From assembly GCA_964469765.1 (NCBI GenBank), contig CAYYAU010000023.1, positions 1 through 10,416 on the forward strand: a stretch of DNA of 10,416 nt, in the 5' to 3' direction. Of the stretch, positions 1 to 6,845 are shown piece by piece. Every line of letters starts with the position of its first letter. The stretch's first letter is position 1. This DNA comes from CAYYAU01 sp964469765 [NCBI: uncultured Clostridia bacterium] (GTDB lineage Bacteria > UBA6262 > WVXT01 > CAYYAU01). Made by a program: the position numbers and the translations under genes. The notes under the pieces were generated by a model. That model searched no databases. It saw only the letters and a program-made list of their open reading frames with translations, and had not been told where the DNA came from.

Positions 1-938
1 CCTAAATCAACAAGTGCATCTGAAAGAAGCGTCTTTCTTTTAGCATAAATACCCCTTAATTTATCTAATTCTACTTCAGGATAGTCCAAAGCAGCTAATG
101 CAGCTTTCTGAATAGCCCTAAACACACCAGAATCTATATTTTCCTTTACCATAGCCAAACCTCTAATAATATCTCGGTTTCCACAGACCCAACCTATTCT
201 CCAACCTGTCATATTATATGTTTTTGAAAAGGAATGAAACTCCACTCCCACATCTTTTGCTCCGTTTATCTGTAAGAAACTCAATGGTTTTTCTTTTTCA
301 TATATCTCAGAATAGGCATTATCATGGATTATAATGACATTATATTTCTTTGCGAACTCCACAACTCTATTAAAAAAGTCATAGGTAGCAGTTGCTCCTG
401 TTGGATTATTAGGATAGTTAATAAATAGTATCTTAGCCTTCTTTTTAACCTCCTCAGGTATTGAATCCAAATCCGGTAAATAACCATTTTCATCCTTCAA
501 GGGAACGAAATAATTTCTGCCTTCCGAAAGTACTGTGCTTGCTTTATATACAGGATAACTGGGCTGGGGACATAAAGTTATATCTCCTGAATTCAAAAAA
601 ACAAATGGTATATGTGCAAGCCCTTCCTTGGAACCTATAAGAATATGTATCTCTTTTTCTGCATCCAGTTTAACACCAAACCTTTTTTTGAACCATTGAG
701 TTATCCTCTCTCTTAAAATACTATCGCCAGGACCAAAAGGGTATCTTGAATAACCAGGGACATCTAAAGCATCCTTCATAGCTTTAATAACAGGGGCAGG
801 TGTTGGCAAATCAGGGTCACCCACGCTAAAATCAATAATGTTAATTTTTCTTTTTAGAAGTTCTTTCTTTTTTCTATCAATCTCAGCAAAAAGATATTCC
901 GGAAGAGATAGAACCTTCTTTGAATATTGTATTTTCAT
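1..938 (-). CDS. dapL: LL-diaminopimelate aminotransferase, C-terminus cut off by window edge
   Basis: PLP-dependent class I/II aminotransferase that, if DapL, makes LL-2,6-diaminopimelate from tetrahydrodipicolinate and glutamate for lysine and peptidoglycan synthesis. I translated 312 codons from ATG at 938; the family is about 390 residues, so about 80 C-terminal residues lie off the left edge. Visible fold-type I landmarks are GDPDLPTP (40-47), SYPVY with Tyr128, NYPNNPTG (174-181), HDNAYSE with Asp206 and Tyr209, the PLP-lysine motif HSFSKTYNMTGWRIG with Lys239, and Arg247. The run IGSKEGLAHIP and the FHSFSKTYNMTGWRIG block match the DapL group I recall as TIGR03540 better than aspartate or alanine aminotransferases. 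The start overlaps the stop of the membrane-protein gene as ATGA, with AAAGG seven bases upstream. Aminotransferase is certain; the exact substrate is inferred from motifs. Confidence 0.85.
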   Translation of the reverse strand, partial: MKIQYSKKVLSLPEYLFAEIDRKKKELLKRKINIIDFSVGDPDLPTPAPVIKAMKDALDVPGYSRYPFGPGDSILRERITQWFKKRFGVKLDAEKEIHILIGSKEGLAHIPFVFLNSGDITLCPQPSYPVYKASTVLSEGRNYFVPLKDENGYLPDLDSIPEEVKKKAKILFINYPNNPTGATATYDFFNRVVEFAKKYNVIIIHDNAYSEIYEKEKPLSFLQINGAKDVGVEFHSFSKTYNMTGWRIGWVCGNRDIIRGLAMVKENIDSGVFRAIQKAALAALDYPEVELDKLRGIYAKRKTLLSDALVDL

Positions 939-1297
939 TTTTTGACCTTTTTTAAAACATTATTTCCCAGATAAAATAAAAAAAATAAGAATAGAAAAGC
1001 ACCAACATTAACATCCAAACCAGAAAACTCACCTCTTACTGACCAGTTCAAATATCCAAAATCTCTAAGAGTTTTTTCTGTAAATAATAGTTGAGTTATA
1101 TATATCAACTTTGTAAATAAGCCCTTTTTATATACAAGCATTGCCCAAAGTGTCCAATAAAACACTGTGAAAAAAAATAAAAGAGATAAAATTAACACCA
1201 CAATATTTATTACATTAAACTGAACCCCTTCTTCTTTAGTTAGTATATTATGGAGGTGGCGAAATAGATTTATTATTCTATCAATGATTCTTTTCAT
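935..1297 (-). CDS. Small membrane protein of unknown function, two predicted TM helices
   Basis: I do not recognise this 120-residue protein. It starts with a basic amphipathic stretch (MKRIIDRIINLFRHLHNIL), followed by a long hydrophobic segment at about 29-56, a polar or amphipathic loop at about 57-95 with KTLRDFGYLNWSVRGEFSGL, a second hydrophobic segment at about 97-113, and a lysine-rich end (KKVKK). Positive charge at both ends suggests N-in/C-in topology with the middle loop outside, or partly buried at 60-75. Start and stop both overlap neighbouring genes by ATGA, upstream with the FAH-family gene and downstream with dapL. Tight coupling on both sides argues that it is really translated. 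There are no cysteines and no enzymatic motif, so no function can be assigned. Confidence 0.7.
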   Translation of the reverse strand: MKRIIDRIINLFRHLHNILTKEEGVQFNVINIVVLILSLLFFFTVFYWTLWAMLVYKKGLFTKLIYITQLLFTEKTLRDFGYLNWSVRGEFSGLDVNVGAFLFLFFLFYLGNNVLKKVKK

Positions 1298-2055
1298 TGT
1301 TCTAATCTCACATAATTTCTTAAAGAACCAATCTTATCAATCTTCACCTCAACAATATCACCTGGTTTCATAGGGCCAACTCCAGAAGGAGTACCCGTTG
1401 CAATAACATCACCTGGGTAAAGAGTCATTACTTTAGAAACAAAACTTACAATCTCTTCTATGCTGAAGATTAAATTATCTGTTTTTGATGATTGTTTCTT
1501 CACATCATTCAAATAGAGCTCAATTTTCAAATTATCTATATTGATATCTGTGACAACAACAGGACCTAAAGGAGCAAATGTATCAAATGATTTAGCCCTT
1601 GTCCACTGCCCGTCCTTTTCCTGTATATCCCTGGCTGTAACATCGTTAAAACATGTATAGCCAAAGAGATATTTATGAATATCCTTTTGAGGGATATTTT
1701 TTCCTTTCTTTTTTATAATTACAGCAAGCTCTGCCTCATAATCAAGCCTTTTCACATAAGAAGGACAGACAATATCCTCTTCAGGATTGAGGATACTACT
1801 TGGCGGTTTAAGAAAAATTATGGGTTCCTTTGGTATGGGCATCTTAAGTTCTTTACCATGATTAATATAGTTCAGCCCAACACAGATTATCTTTGATGGT
1901 ATAACAGGAGTTAAGATTTTAATATCAAAGAAGTCATATACAGTATCTGTTTTATTTAAATTCTCTAAAAAATTTCCTTCTAATTCATATACTTTATCTT
2001 TTTCAACAACGCCATAAGAAATCCTATTATTATACAAAAATCTTACAAAAACCAT
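1294..2055 (-). CDS. Fumarylacetoacetate hydrolase family protein (FAHD1-like acylpyruvase / HHDD isomerase type)
   Basis: Metal-dependent enzyme of the FAH superfamily, acting on 2-keto acids such as acylpyruvates or oxaloacetate, or isomerising hydroxy-heptadienedioate. At 253 residues it has the size of the single-domain FAHD1-like group, with a short N-terminal region of about 50 residues before the core. Core motifs are ICVGLNYINHGKEL with the His66/Glu69 pair, metal ligands Glu107 and Glu109 in DYEAELAVII and Asp138 in FNDVTARD, Lys155 in RAKSFDTF, and GTPSGVG at 221-227. All expected ligands are present, so it should be active. AGGAGG lies 10 bases before the ATG. It begins 39 bases after apt and overlaps the next gene by ATGA. 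The neighbours do not form an aromatic degradation pathway, so a housekeeping decarboxylase or acylpyruvase role is more likely, but the substrate cannot be read from sequence. Confidence 0.9.
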   Translation of the reverse strand: MVFVRFLYNNRISYGVVEKDKVYELEGNFLENLNKTDTVYDFFDIKILTPVIPSKIICVGLNYINHGKELKMPIPKEPIIFLKPPSSILNPEEDIVCPSYVKRLDYEAELAVIIKKKGKNIPQKDIHKYLFGYTCFNDVTARDIQEKDGQWTRAKSFDTFAPLGPVVVTDINIDNLKIELYLNDVKKQSSKTDNLIFSIEEIVSFVSKVMTLYPGDVIATGTPSGVGPMKPGDIVEVKIDKIGSLRNYVRLEQ

Positions 2056-2094
2056 AAATTTGATTCCTCCTCTCTGTTCAATAAAAATTATTAG

Positions 2095-2616
2095 TTAATA
2101 TTTCAATAAGCTTAAAACATCATATTCCTTTAGTTTATTCCTGCCTTTTAGAAAAGTAAGTTCAACAATAAAACCAATTCCAACTATATAGGCTTTCATC
2201 TGTTGAATAAGTCTCACAACCGCCTGACAAGTTCCTCCTGTAGCAAGGAGGTCGTCAATAATCAAAACATTCTCATTAGGTTTTAGTGCATCGATATGCA
2301 TCTCTAAACTATCATGACCATATTCAAGTTCATACTCAGCGTGAATTGTTCTATAAGGAAGTTTCCCTTTTTTCCTTACTGGTACAAAACCCACATTTAA
2401 CTTACAAGCCAAAGCACCTCCTATAATAAACCCTCGCGATTCAATAGCAACAATTTTATCAATATGTTTATCTTTATAATAATTAGATAACAGTTCAACA
2501 GTATACTGAAACGTCTCTTTATCATTCAGTAAAGGGGTTATATCCTTAAATATTATCCCTTTCTTAGGGAAATCAGGGATATCCCGAATATAATTTTCTA
2601 ACTTTATTTTTTTCAT
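2095..2616 (-). CDS. apt: Adenine phosphoribosyltransferase
   Basis: Purine salvage enzyme converting adenine and PRPP to AMP in the cytoplasm. The 173 residues match the usual family length. It opens with the typical IRDIPDFPKKGIIFKDITPLL segment (10-30), has IESRGFIIGGALA (58-70) and VPVRKKGKLPY (78-88) in the base-binding and flexible-loop regions, and carries the PRPP-binding signature VLIIDDLLATGGT (117-129). AAGGAG at 2625-2630 sits 8 bases before the ATG. A second in-line TAA follows the stop almost at once. Upstream is the long inverted repeat that separates it from the sigma-factor gene; downstream 39 bases lead to the FAH-family gene. Confidence 0.96.
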   Translation of the reverse strand: MKKIKLENYIRDIPDFPKKGIIFKDITPLLNDKETFQYTVELLSNYYKDKHIDKIVAIESRGFIIGGALACKLNVGFVPVRKKGKLPYRTIHAEYELEYGHDSLEMHIDALKPNENVLIIDDLLATGGTCQAVVRLIQQMKAYIVGIGFIVELTFLKGRNKLKEYDVLSLLKY

Positions 2617-2646
2617 TCTGTGATCTCCTTTCTATGAGGAAGAATG

Positions 2647-2822
2647 AATTTTTTTGGAAACATTTATGGATTTTAGGAAAAAGATAAAAACTGTCATCTT
2701 TGCTTCTTAAAAAAATCAATGTCTGAGCCTGAATGAAATGAAGGCGAGTTTTGATTTTTCTGATAACGCTAAAGTTTTTAGATTTTTCCGTTAAAAAATC
2801 CATACAGTTTGAGAAAAAATTT
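2647..2822. repeat. Long imperfect inverted repeat filling the sigma factor-apt spacer
   Basis: Blocks on the left recur, reverse-complemented and in mirror order, on the right: AATTTTTT, AAAC (2658-2661 with 2807-2810), TATGGATTTT (2665-2674 with 2795-2804, perfect), GGAAAAA (2676-2682 with 2783-2789), TAAAAAC (2685-2691 with 2774-2780), AAAAATCAA (2711-2719 with 2751-2759, perfect) and GCCT (2727-2730 with 2742-2745). The centre is near 2735. The whole would fold into one interrupted hairpin of about 175 bases in DNA or in the sigma-apt transcript. The outer end touches the sigma-factor stop codon. I see no clear target-site duplication and no transposase. It could be a MITE-like dispersed repeat, an intercistronic RNA processing hairpin, or a decayed terminator; a dispersed repeat is my preferred reading. 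Confidence 0.7.
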
Positions 2823-3690
2823 ATTCTTCCTCTTCCTCCTGTTTTTCAAACAACTTTCTCCCTGCAAAATCAAGCTGCATAAAAAACTGTTTTAACCTAT
2901 TTATAGCCTTCTGTTCAATCTGTCTTATTCTTTCCCGAGAAAGGGCCATTATTTCGCCAATCTCTCTCAGATTATATCTTCTATTACCTTCTAATCCGAA
3001 TCTCAACTTAACCACTTTCAATTGAATAGGAGTTAACTTGCTTAAGACTTTCTCCAGTTCCTCATGCATCTTAAGTAATTCCACTGCTCTATCGGGAGAT
3101 TCTTCTTTATCTTCCTTTATAAGATCTCTAAAAAATAACTCGTAATCCTCATCAATAGGTGTATCTAATGAACTTATACTTTGAAATACCTGAAGGTCAT
3201 TTAAAAACTGTTGGGTCTTTTTTAAAGATAACTTTAGTTTCTTTGCTAACTCTCTTGTTGTAGGTTGCCTATTTAGTTTCTTTTCTAACTCCTCAGAAAT
3301 ATGTATCAACTTTCTCAGTGTCTCATAGGCATATAAAGGAATATGAATTGTTCTAGTTTGGTTTAAGATTGCTCGTTGAATATACTGTCTTATCCACCAG
3401 TAAGCATATGTAGAAAAGTTTGTTTTCTTTCTTGGATTATATTTCTCCACAGCCTTTATAAGACCTAAGTTTCCTTCCTCAATCAAATCAAGAAAATCTA
3501 ATCCATACCCTGCATAGTGCTTGGCAATATTAATAACTAAACGAAGATTTCCTTCTATAATCCTCTTTTTTGCATTTATATCACCTTTTTTATATTTATA
3601 GTAAAGTTTCTTTATTTCATTTTCTTTAATTTGTGGAAGAGAGCTAATCTCTTTAAGATAAAGCCTTACAGAATCTAAATCTGCACTCAT
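2821..3690 (-). CDS. Sigma-70 family RNA polymerase sigma factor (RpoD/RpoS type, no region 1.1)
   Basis: Promoter-recognition subunit of RNA polymerase, 289 residues. Region 1.2 is at about 5-36 (VRLYLKEISSLP), regions 2.1-2.4 at about 45-113 with NLRLVINIAKHYAG, DLIEEGNLGLIKAVEKYNP and FSTYAYWWIRQYIQRAI, region 3 at about 122-200, and region 4 at about 214-270 with the helix-turn-helix LREIGEIMALSRERIRQIEQ. It lacks acidic region 1.1 and the large non-conserved insert of primary sigmas. RAILNQTRTIHIP and the C-terminal DFAGRKLF resemble, from memory, RpoS more than E. coli RpoD. Pipelines may call it RpoD/SigA, and in a small genome it could still be the main sigma. It ends in an unusual run of five glutamates. 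The ribosome-binding site is weak (GAGAG). Downstream of an NlpD-like gene, as rpoS is in proteobacteria. Confidence 0.93.
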   Translation of the reverse strand: MSADLDSVRLYLKEISSLPQIKENEIKKLYYKYKKGDINAKKRIIEGNLRLVINIAKHYAGYGLDFLDLIEEGNLGLIKAVEKYNPRKKTNFSTYAYWWIRQYIQRAILNQTRTIHIPLYAYETLRKLIHISEELEKKLNRQPTTRELAKKLKLSLKKTQQFLNDLQVFQSISSLDTPIDEDYELFFRDLIKEDKEESPDRAVELLKMHEELEKVLSKLTPIQLKVVKLRFGLEGNRRYNLREIGEIMALSRERIRQIEQKAINRLKQFFMQLDFAGRKLFEKQEEEEE

Positions 3691-3816
3691 TTATGTCTCT
3701 CTTTTTTATTTTCTATAAATTTTTAAACACCGGTAGCAAATTGAAAGATTGTTGTAAACTCTTCACAAATAAACTATTTTCCTCTTTTAACCCTGACTTT
3801 ATGGATGAAACCTTTA

Positions 3817-4458
3817 CTAACGGGGTAAATAAAACAAAGGGTTAATTGGTTTATTTTTATGTCTAATCTCAAAATAAAGAATAGGAGAATCTACCAGTCC
3901 TGTCTTTCCTGTTTTTGCAATCACATCACCTTGTTTTACAATATCATTCTTCTTTACAATGTTCTGTTTATTATGCGCATAAATTGAGGAATAATTATTC
4001 TTATGCTTTATTATGAGCATATTTCCGTATCCTCTAATTTTTGAACCATTAAATATCACCTTCCCTGAAGCAGAGGCTCTTACTAAATCACCTTCTTTAC
4101 AAGCAATCTCTATTCCTAAAAGTCTTCTTTTCTTATGCTTACCAAAATAGCCAACCACTTTTCCTTTTACAGGCCAGATAAAACTTATAGACTCAATGGA
4201 GGTTACATTATACTTTTTTTCGGTTTTGATTTCTAATTTTCTTTTTCTCCCTGGAATAAAAATATATCTTCCAACCCTAATTCTATCTCTATTAGAAATA
4301 TGGTTATATTCTATAATTTTCTCTATATTAACTTCATATGCCTTTGCTATATAAGAAAGTGTTTCTCCTTTTTTAACCTTATGATAAACTCCTACAGAAT
4401 AAAATGCACATCCGTTTAATATAATAATAGCCATCAAAAGAAAGCATCTCAATCTCAT
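3817..4458 (-). CDS. NlpD/EnvC-like lipoprotein: LysM plus degenerate M23 (LytM) domain
   Basis: A 213-residue envelope protein counted from ATG 4458; a TTG two codons upstream (4464) is possible and neither start has a clear ribosome-binding site. A short signal ending in LNGC places the lipidated cysteine at 17. One LysM domain follows at about 26-69 (HKVKKGETLSYIA to YIFIP), then an M23-type domain at about 92-210. All three zinc-ligand positions are changed: HxxxD reads L113-G-I-E117 and HxH reads I193-L-Y195. Only His162 of the YAH motif remains. It should therefore not cleave peptidoglycan. In NlpD and EnvC such dead LytM domains activate cell-separation amidases, and that role is inferred here. 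It lies 27 bases after acyP and directly upstream of the sigma-factor gene. Confidence 0.88.
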   Translation of the reverse strand: MRLRCFLLMAIIILNGCAFYSVGVYHKVKKGETLSYIAKAYEVNIEKIIEYNHISNRDRIRVGRYIFIPGRKRKLEIKTEKKYNVTSIESISFIWPVKGKVVGYFGKHKKRRLLGIEIACKEGDLVRASASGKVIFNGSKIRGYGNMLIIKHKNNYSSIYAHNKQNIVKKNDIVKQGDVIAKTGKTGLVDSPILYFEIRHKNKPINPLFYLPR

Positions 4459-4491
4459 TATCAACTTTAATAAATAAACTTAAAACATCTT

Positions 4492-4761
4492 TTAATATCT
4501 AATAGTAAAATCTGCAAAATCTTCTGTTTGATAATTCCAGTCTATTTCAATATCTGCAATATAAGCTAATGACGGTCCTTGCCTTAACCTCGCTATAAAT
4601 CTTTTAATATCTTCTTCTTTACCATGAGCAACAACCTCTACATTTCCATTAAAAAGGTTACGCACATATCCTTTTATACCTAATTCATAAGCAATTTCTT
4701 CAACAAAAAACCTATACCCAACTCCTTGAACCCTTCCTTTTACAATTGCTTTTATTGTCAT
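4492..4761 (-). CDS. acyP: Acylphosphatase
   Basis: Small cytoplasmic hydrolase of acyl phosphates such as carbamoyl or acetyl phosphate. The 89 residues equal the usual family length. The N-terminal signature KGRVQGVGYRFF supplies the phosphate-binding loop and Arg17. The second signature GYVRNLFNGNVEV supplies catalytic Asn35. The rest has the expected single-domain ferredoxin-like pattern (EEDIKRFIARLRQGP, then a strand ending FTIRY). Its ATG is only 14 bases after the 3' end of the tRNA-Pro gene, and the leader has no good ribosome-binding site. If the tRNA is excised from a common transcript, acyP mRNA would start with a leader of about 14 bases. Confidence 0.95.
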   Translation of the reverse strand: MTIKAIVKGRVQGVGYRFFVEEIAYELGIKGYVRNLFNGNVEVVAHGKEEDIKRFIARLRQGPSLAYIADIEIDWNYQTEDFADFTIRY

Positions 4762-4775
4762 AATACCAATTCTTA

Positions 4776-4850
4776 TCGGGATGGGCGGATTTGAACCGCC
4801 GACCTCAGCGTCCCGAACGCTGCGCGCTAAACCAACTGCGCTACATCCCG
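4776..4850 (-). tRNA. tRNA-Pro, anticodon CGG
   Basis: A 75-base cloverleaf closes fully: acceptor CGGGATG with CATCCCG, D arm GCGC/GCGC, anticodon arm CAGCG-TTCGGGA-CGCTG, a 5-base variable loop AGGTC, and T arm GGCGG-TTCAAAT-CCGCC. The seven-base anticodon loop gives CGG, reading proline codon CCG. The first pair C1-G72 and discriminator A73 are the bacterial tRNA-Pro identity elements. CCA is not encoded; the discriminator is followed by TAAGA, so the CCA-adding enzyme must finish it. It lies 10 bases after the prmC stop and 14 bases before acyP on the same strand, leaving no room for a promoter of its own. Confidence 0.97.
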
Positions 4851-4860
4851 AAGAATATCT

Positions 4861-5787
4861 TTAAACATTAAAACTGAAAGAAGGACTAAACTTAAATCCT
4901 TTCTTTTTAATTATAATAACCCTATCTAAATCTTGATAATCCTTAAGTATCTCAAATGAATTAAAACCCTCAAAGTTACTAATCTCTAAAATTTTGTCTT
5001 TAAGTTCTGGTGAAATCTCTAAAATAATAAAACCTTTAGGTTTAAGATAACTCTTTGAATAAAAAATTATTGGTTTATAAAAGTCAATTCCTCTTTTGCC
5101 TCCATATAAAGCAGAGGTGGGTTCTTTTAATATCTCAGGTTGAATAAATGAAAAATCCCTCTCCTTTATATAAGGGGGGTTACTCACAATAAAATCAACC
5201 TTTTTATAAAGAAACTCTAAAGGAGTGTACATATTCTTTTTTAATACAATCACCCTATTTTCAACCTTGTGAAATTTAACATTCTTGTGAGCTACTGTTA
5301 AGGCTTTTTCATTTATATCTATAGCATATATAGTAGCATCTAGAATATACTTTGCTAAAGAAATTGCAATATTACCACAACCTGTACCAACATCCAGAAT
5401 AACAGGAGTTTTCAGTTTATACTTATTATACAGCTGGACTGTTTTTTCAACGAGCATCTCGGTTTCCGGTCTTGGAATGAAAATATCCTTATCAATTTCA
5501 AAGGTAAGTCCCATAAACTCTGTTCTTTTAATTATATAATCCAAAGGTATATGCCTTGCTCTTTTTTTAATAGCAGATTTAAATTTGATAACCGTCTTAC
5601 CATCAATAACTTTATCCATCTCTAAATACAAGTCACATCTTTTTCTATTTAACAATGAAGAAAGAAGAAACTCTACCTCAACTCCTGCATTTTCAAAACC
5701 ACACGCTTCTAAATACTTCATTCCCCATCCTATTGCGCTTCTAACTGTAAAAGGATACTCTTTTAATAAGGTGTTTTTTTTATTCAT
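4861..5787 (-). CDS. prmC: Peptide chain release factor N5-glutamine methyltransferase
   Basis: SAM-dependent enzyme that methylates the glutamine of the GGQ motif in release factors RF1 and RF2. It has 308 residues. The N-terminal helical release-factor-binding part (about 15-95) is followed by FIPRPETE (103-110), the SAM-binding LDVGTGCGNIAI (131-142), AIDINEKAL (155-163) and the catalytic NPPYI (203-207) that holds the glutamine amide, with the family's LYGGKRGIDFY at 228-237. The C-terminus runs a dozen residues past the usual end with a phenylalanine/serine-rich tail (FKFSPSFSFNV). The start overlaps the prfA stop as ATGA, so enzyme and substrate protein are translationally coupled. Confidence 0.96.
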   Translation of the reverse strand: MNKKNTLLKEYPFTVRSAIGWGMKYLEACGFENAGVEVEFLLSSLLNRKRCDLYLEMDKVIDGKTVIKFKSAIKKRARHIPLDYIIKRTEFMGLTFEIDKDIFIPRPETEMLVEKTVQLYNKYKLKTPVILDVGTGCGNIAISLAKYILDATIYAIDINEKALTVAHKNVKFHKVENRVIVLKKNMYTPLEFLYKKVDFIVSNPPYIKERDFSFIQPEILKEPTSALYGGKRGIDFYKPIIFYSKSYLKPKGFIILEISPELKDKILEISNFEGFNSFEILKDYQDLDRVIIIKKKGFKFSPSFSFNV

Positions 5788-6845
5788 TGTTTTGTAAAGA
5801 ATAAAAGAAGTTTTTCTACAAGTTGATCTAAATTACCGTCTAAAATATATCTGATATTATGTAGAGTTAAATTAACTCTATGGTCAGTTACTCTATCTTG
5901 CGGAAAATTATATGTTCTTATTTTTTCGCTTCTCTGTCCAGAACCAATCTGTGTTCTTCTTGTATCTTTTAGTTTTTTTTCTTCTTCTTCTTGTTTCTTA
6001 GCTAAAATCCTTGCCCTAAGAATCTTCATTGCTTTGTTCTTATTCTTTAACTGAGAACGTTCATCTTGACATTGGACAACAATTCCTGTTGGAATGTGGG
6101 TAATCCTTACTGCTGAGTATGTTCTATTTAGATGTTGTCCTCCTTTTCCTGATGAAGAGAAAGTATCAATTCTCAAATCATTAGGATTTATGTTTACTTC
6201 AATATCTTTTGCCTCGGGTAGTACCGCAACAGTAACTGTTGAAGTATGAATCCTTCCTCCCGATTCTGTAACAGGAATTCTCTGTACTCTATGCACCCCT
6301 TTTTCAAACTGAAGATATCTATAAACATCATTTCCCTCAATTGAAAAAATAATCTCTTTAAAACCTTTCAAATCTGTAGGGTGGGAATCCAGTACTTCTA
6401 TTTTCCAAAGTTTTCTCTCTGCAAATCTAGTATACATACGAAAAAGGTCACTTACAAATAGTGCTGATTCTTGTCCTCCAGTACCAGCTCTAATCTCCAT
6501 AATAATATTTTTTCCTGATAAAGGATTATCCGAAAATAATAATTTATTAAATTCTACCTCTAATTTCTCCTTTTTGACTTTAAGTAGTTCAAGTTCTTTC
6601 TTTGCCAACTGACGCATTTCCTTTAATGAAAGAAGTTCTTCTGTCTCTTTAATCTCCTTTTCAATTTTTTTATATTCCAAAAACTTCTTTACAATAGGTT
6701 CCTTCTGTGAAAACTCCTGCACATACTTCTGATACTCCTTCAGATTGGAAATAATATCTGGATTAGCAATAAGAGATTGCAGTTCAAAGTATCTCTTCTG
6801 TATTTTCTGAAGCTTTTCTTTCCATTTCATTTTCTTTCTCAGCAT
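5784..6845 (-). CDS. prfA: Peptide chain release factor 1 (RF1)
   Basis: Releases finished peptides at UAA and UAG. Domain 1 is a charged coiled coil (to about residue 105 from this start). The stop-codon-reading tripeptide is PVT in RIPVTESGGRIHTS, the PxT form of RF1 rather than the SPF of RF2. The catalytic GGQ is in SSSGKGGQHLNRT and is followed by the diagnostic VVQCQDERSQLKNK. Length is 353 residues from ATG 6845, normal for RF1. I chose 6845 because AAGGTGAT pairs well with 16S rRNA at good aligned spacing; ATG 6830 fits the family N-terminus equally well and TTG 6848 is less likely. The start lies 62 bases inside the DUF1385 gene; the stop overlaps prmC. Confidence 0.96.
   Translation of the reverse strand: MLRKKMKWKEKLQKIQKRYFELQSLIANPDIISNLKEYQKYVQEFSQKEPIVKKFLEYKKIEKEIKETEELLSLKEMRQLAKKELELLKVKKEKLEVEFNKLLFSDNPLSGKNIIMEIRAGTGGQESALFVSDLFRMYTRFAERKLWKIEVLDSHPTDLKGFKEIIFSIEGNDVYRYLQFEKGVHRVQRIPVTESGGRIHTSTVTVAVLPEAKDIEVNINPNDLRIDTFSSSGKGGQHLNRTYSAVRITHIPTGIVVQCQDERSQLKNKNKAMKILRARILAKKQEEEEKKLKDTRRTQIGSGQRSEKIRTYNFPQDRVTDHRVNLTLHNIRYILDGNLDQLVEKLLLFFTKQ

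Noticed and set aside
1294-2055. An aromatic-degradation operon around the FAH-family gene
   Set aside because: Neighbours are apt, an unknown membrane protein and dapL; no dioxygenase, decarboxylase or aldolase of such a pathway is present.
2573-2803. 76-codon minus-strand frame between the sigma factor and apt
   Set aside because: It runs through the long inverted repeat and into apt out of frame, has no ribosome-binding site, and its product has a composition expected of translated AT-rich spacer.
3712-3739. Possible promoter before the sigma-factor gene (TTGCTA, 16 bases, TATAGA on the minus strand)
   Set aside because: Each box matches only four of six consensus bases in AT-rich DNA, too weak to list as a feature, though the 126-base spacer could hold a promoter.
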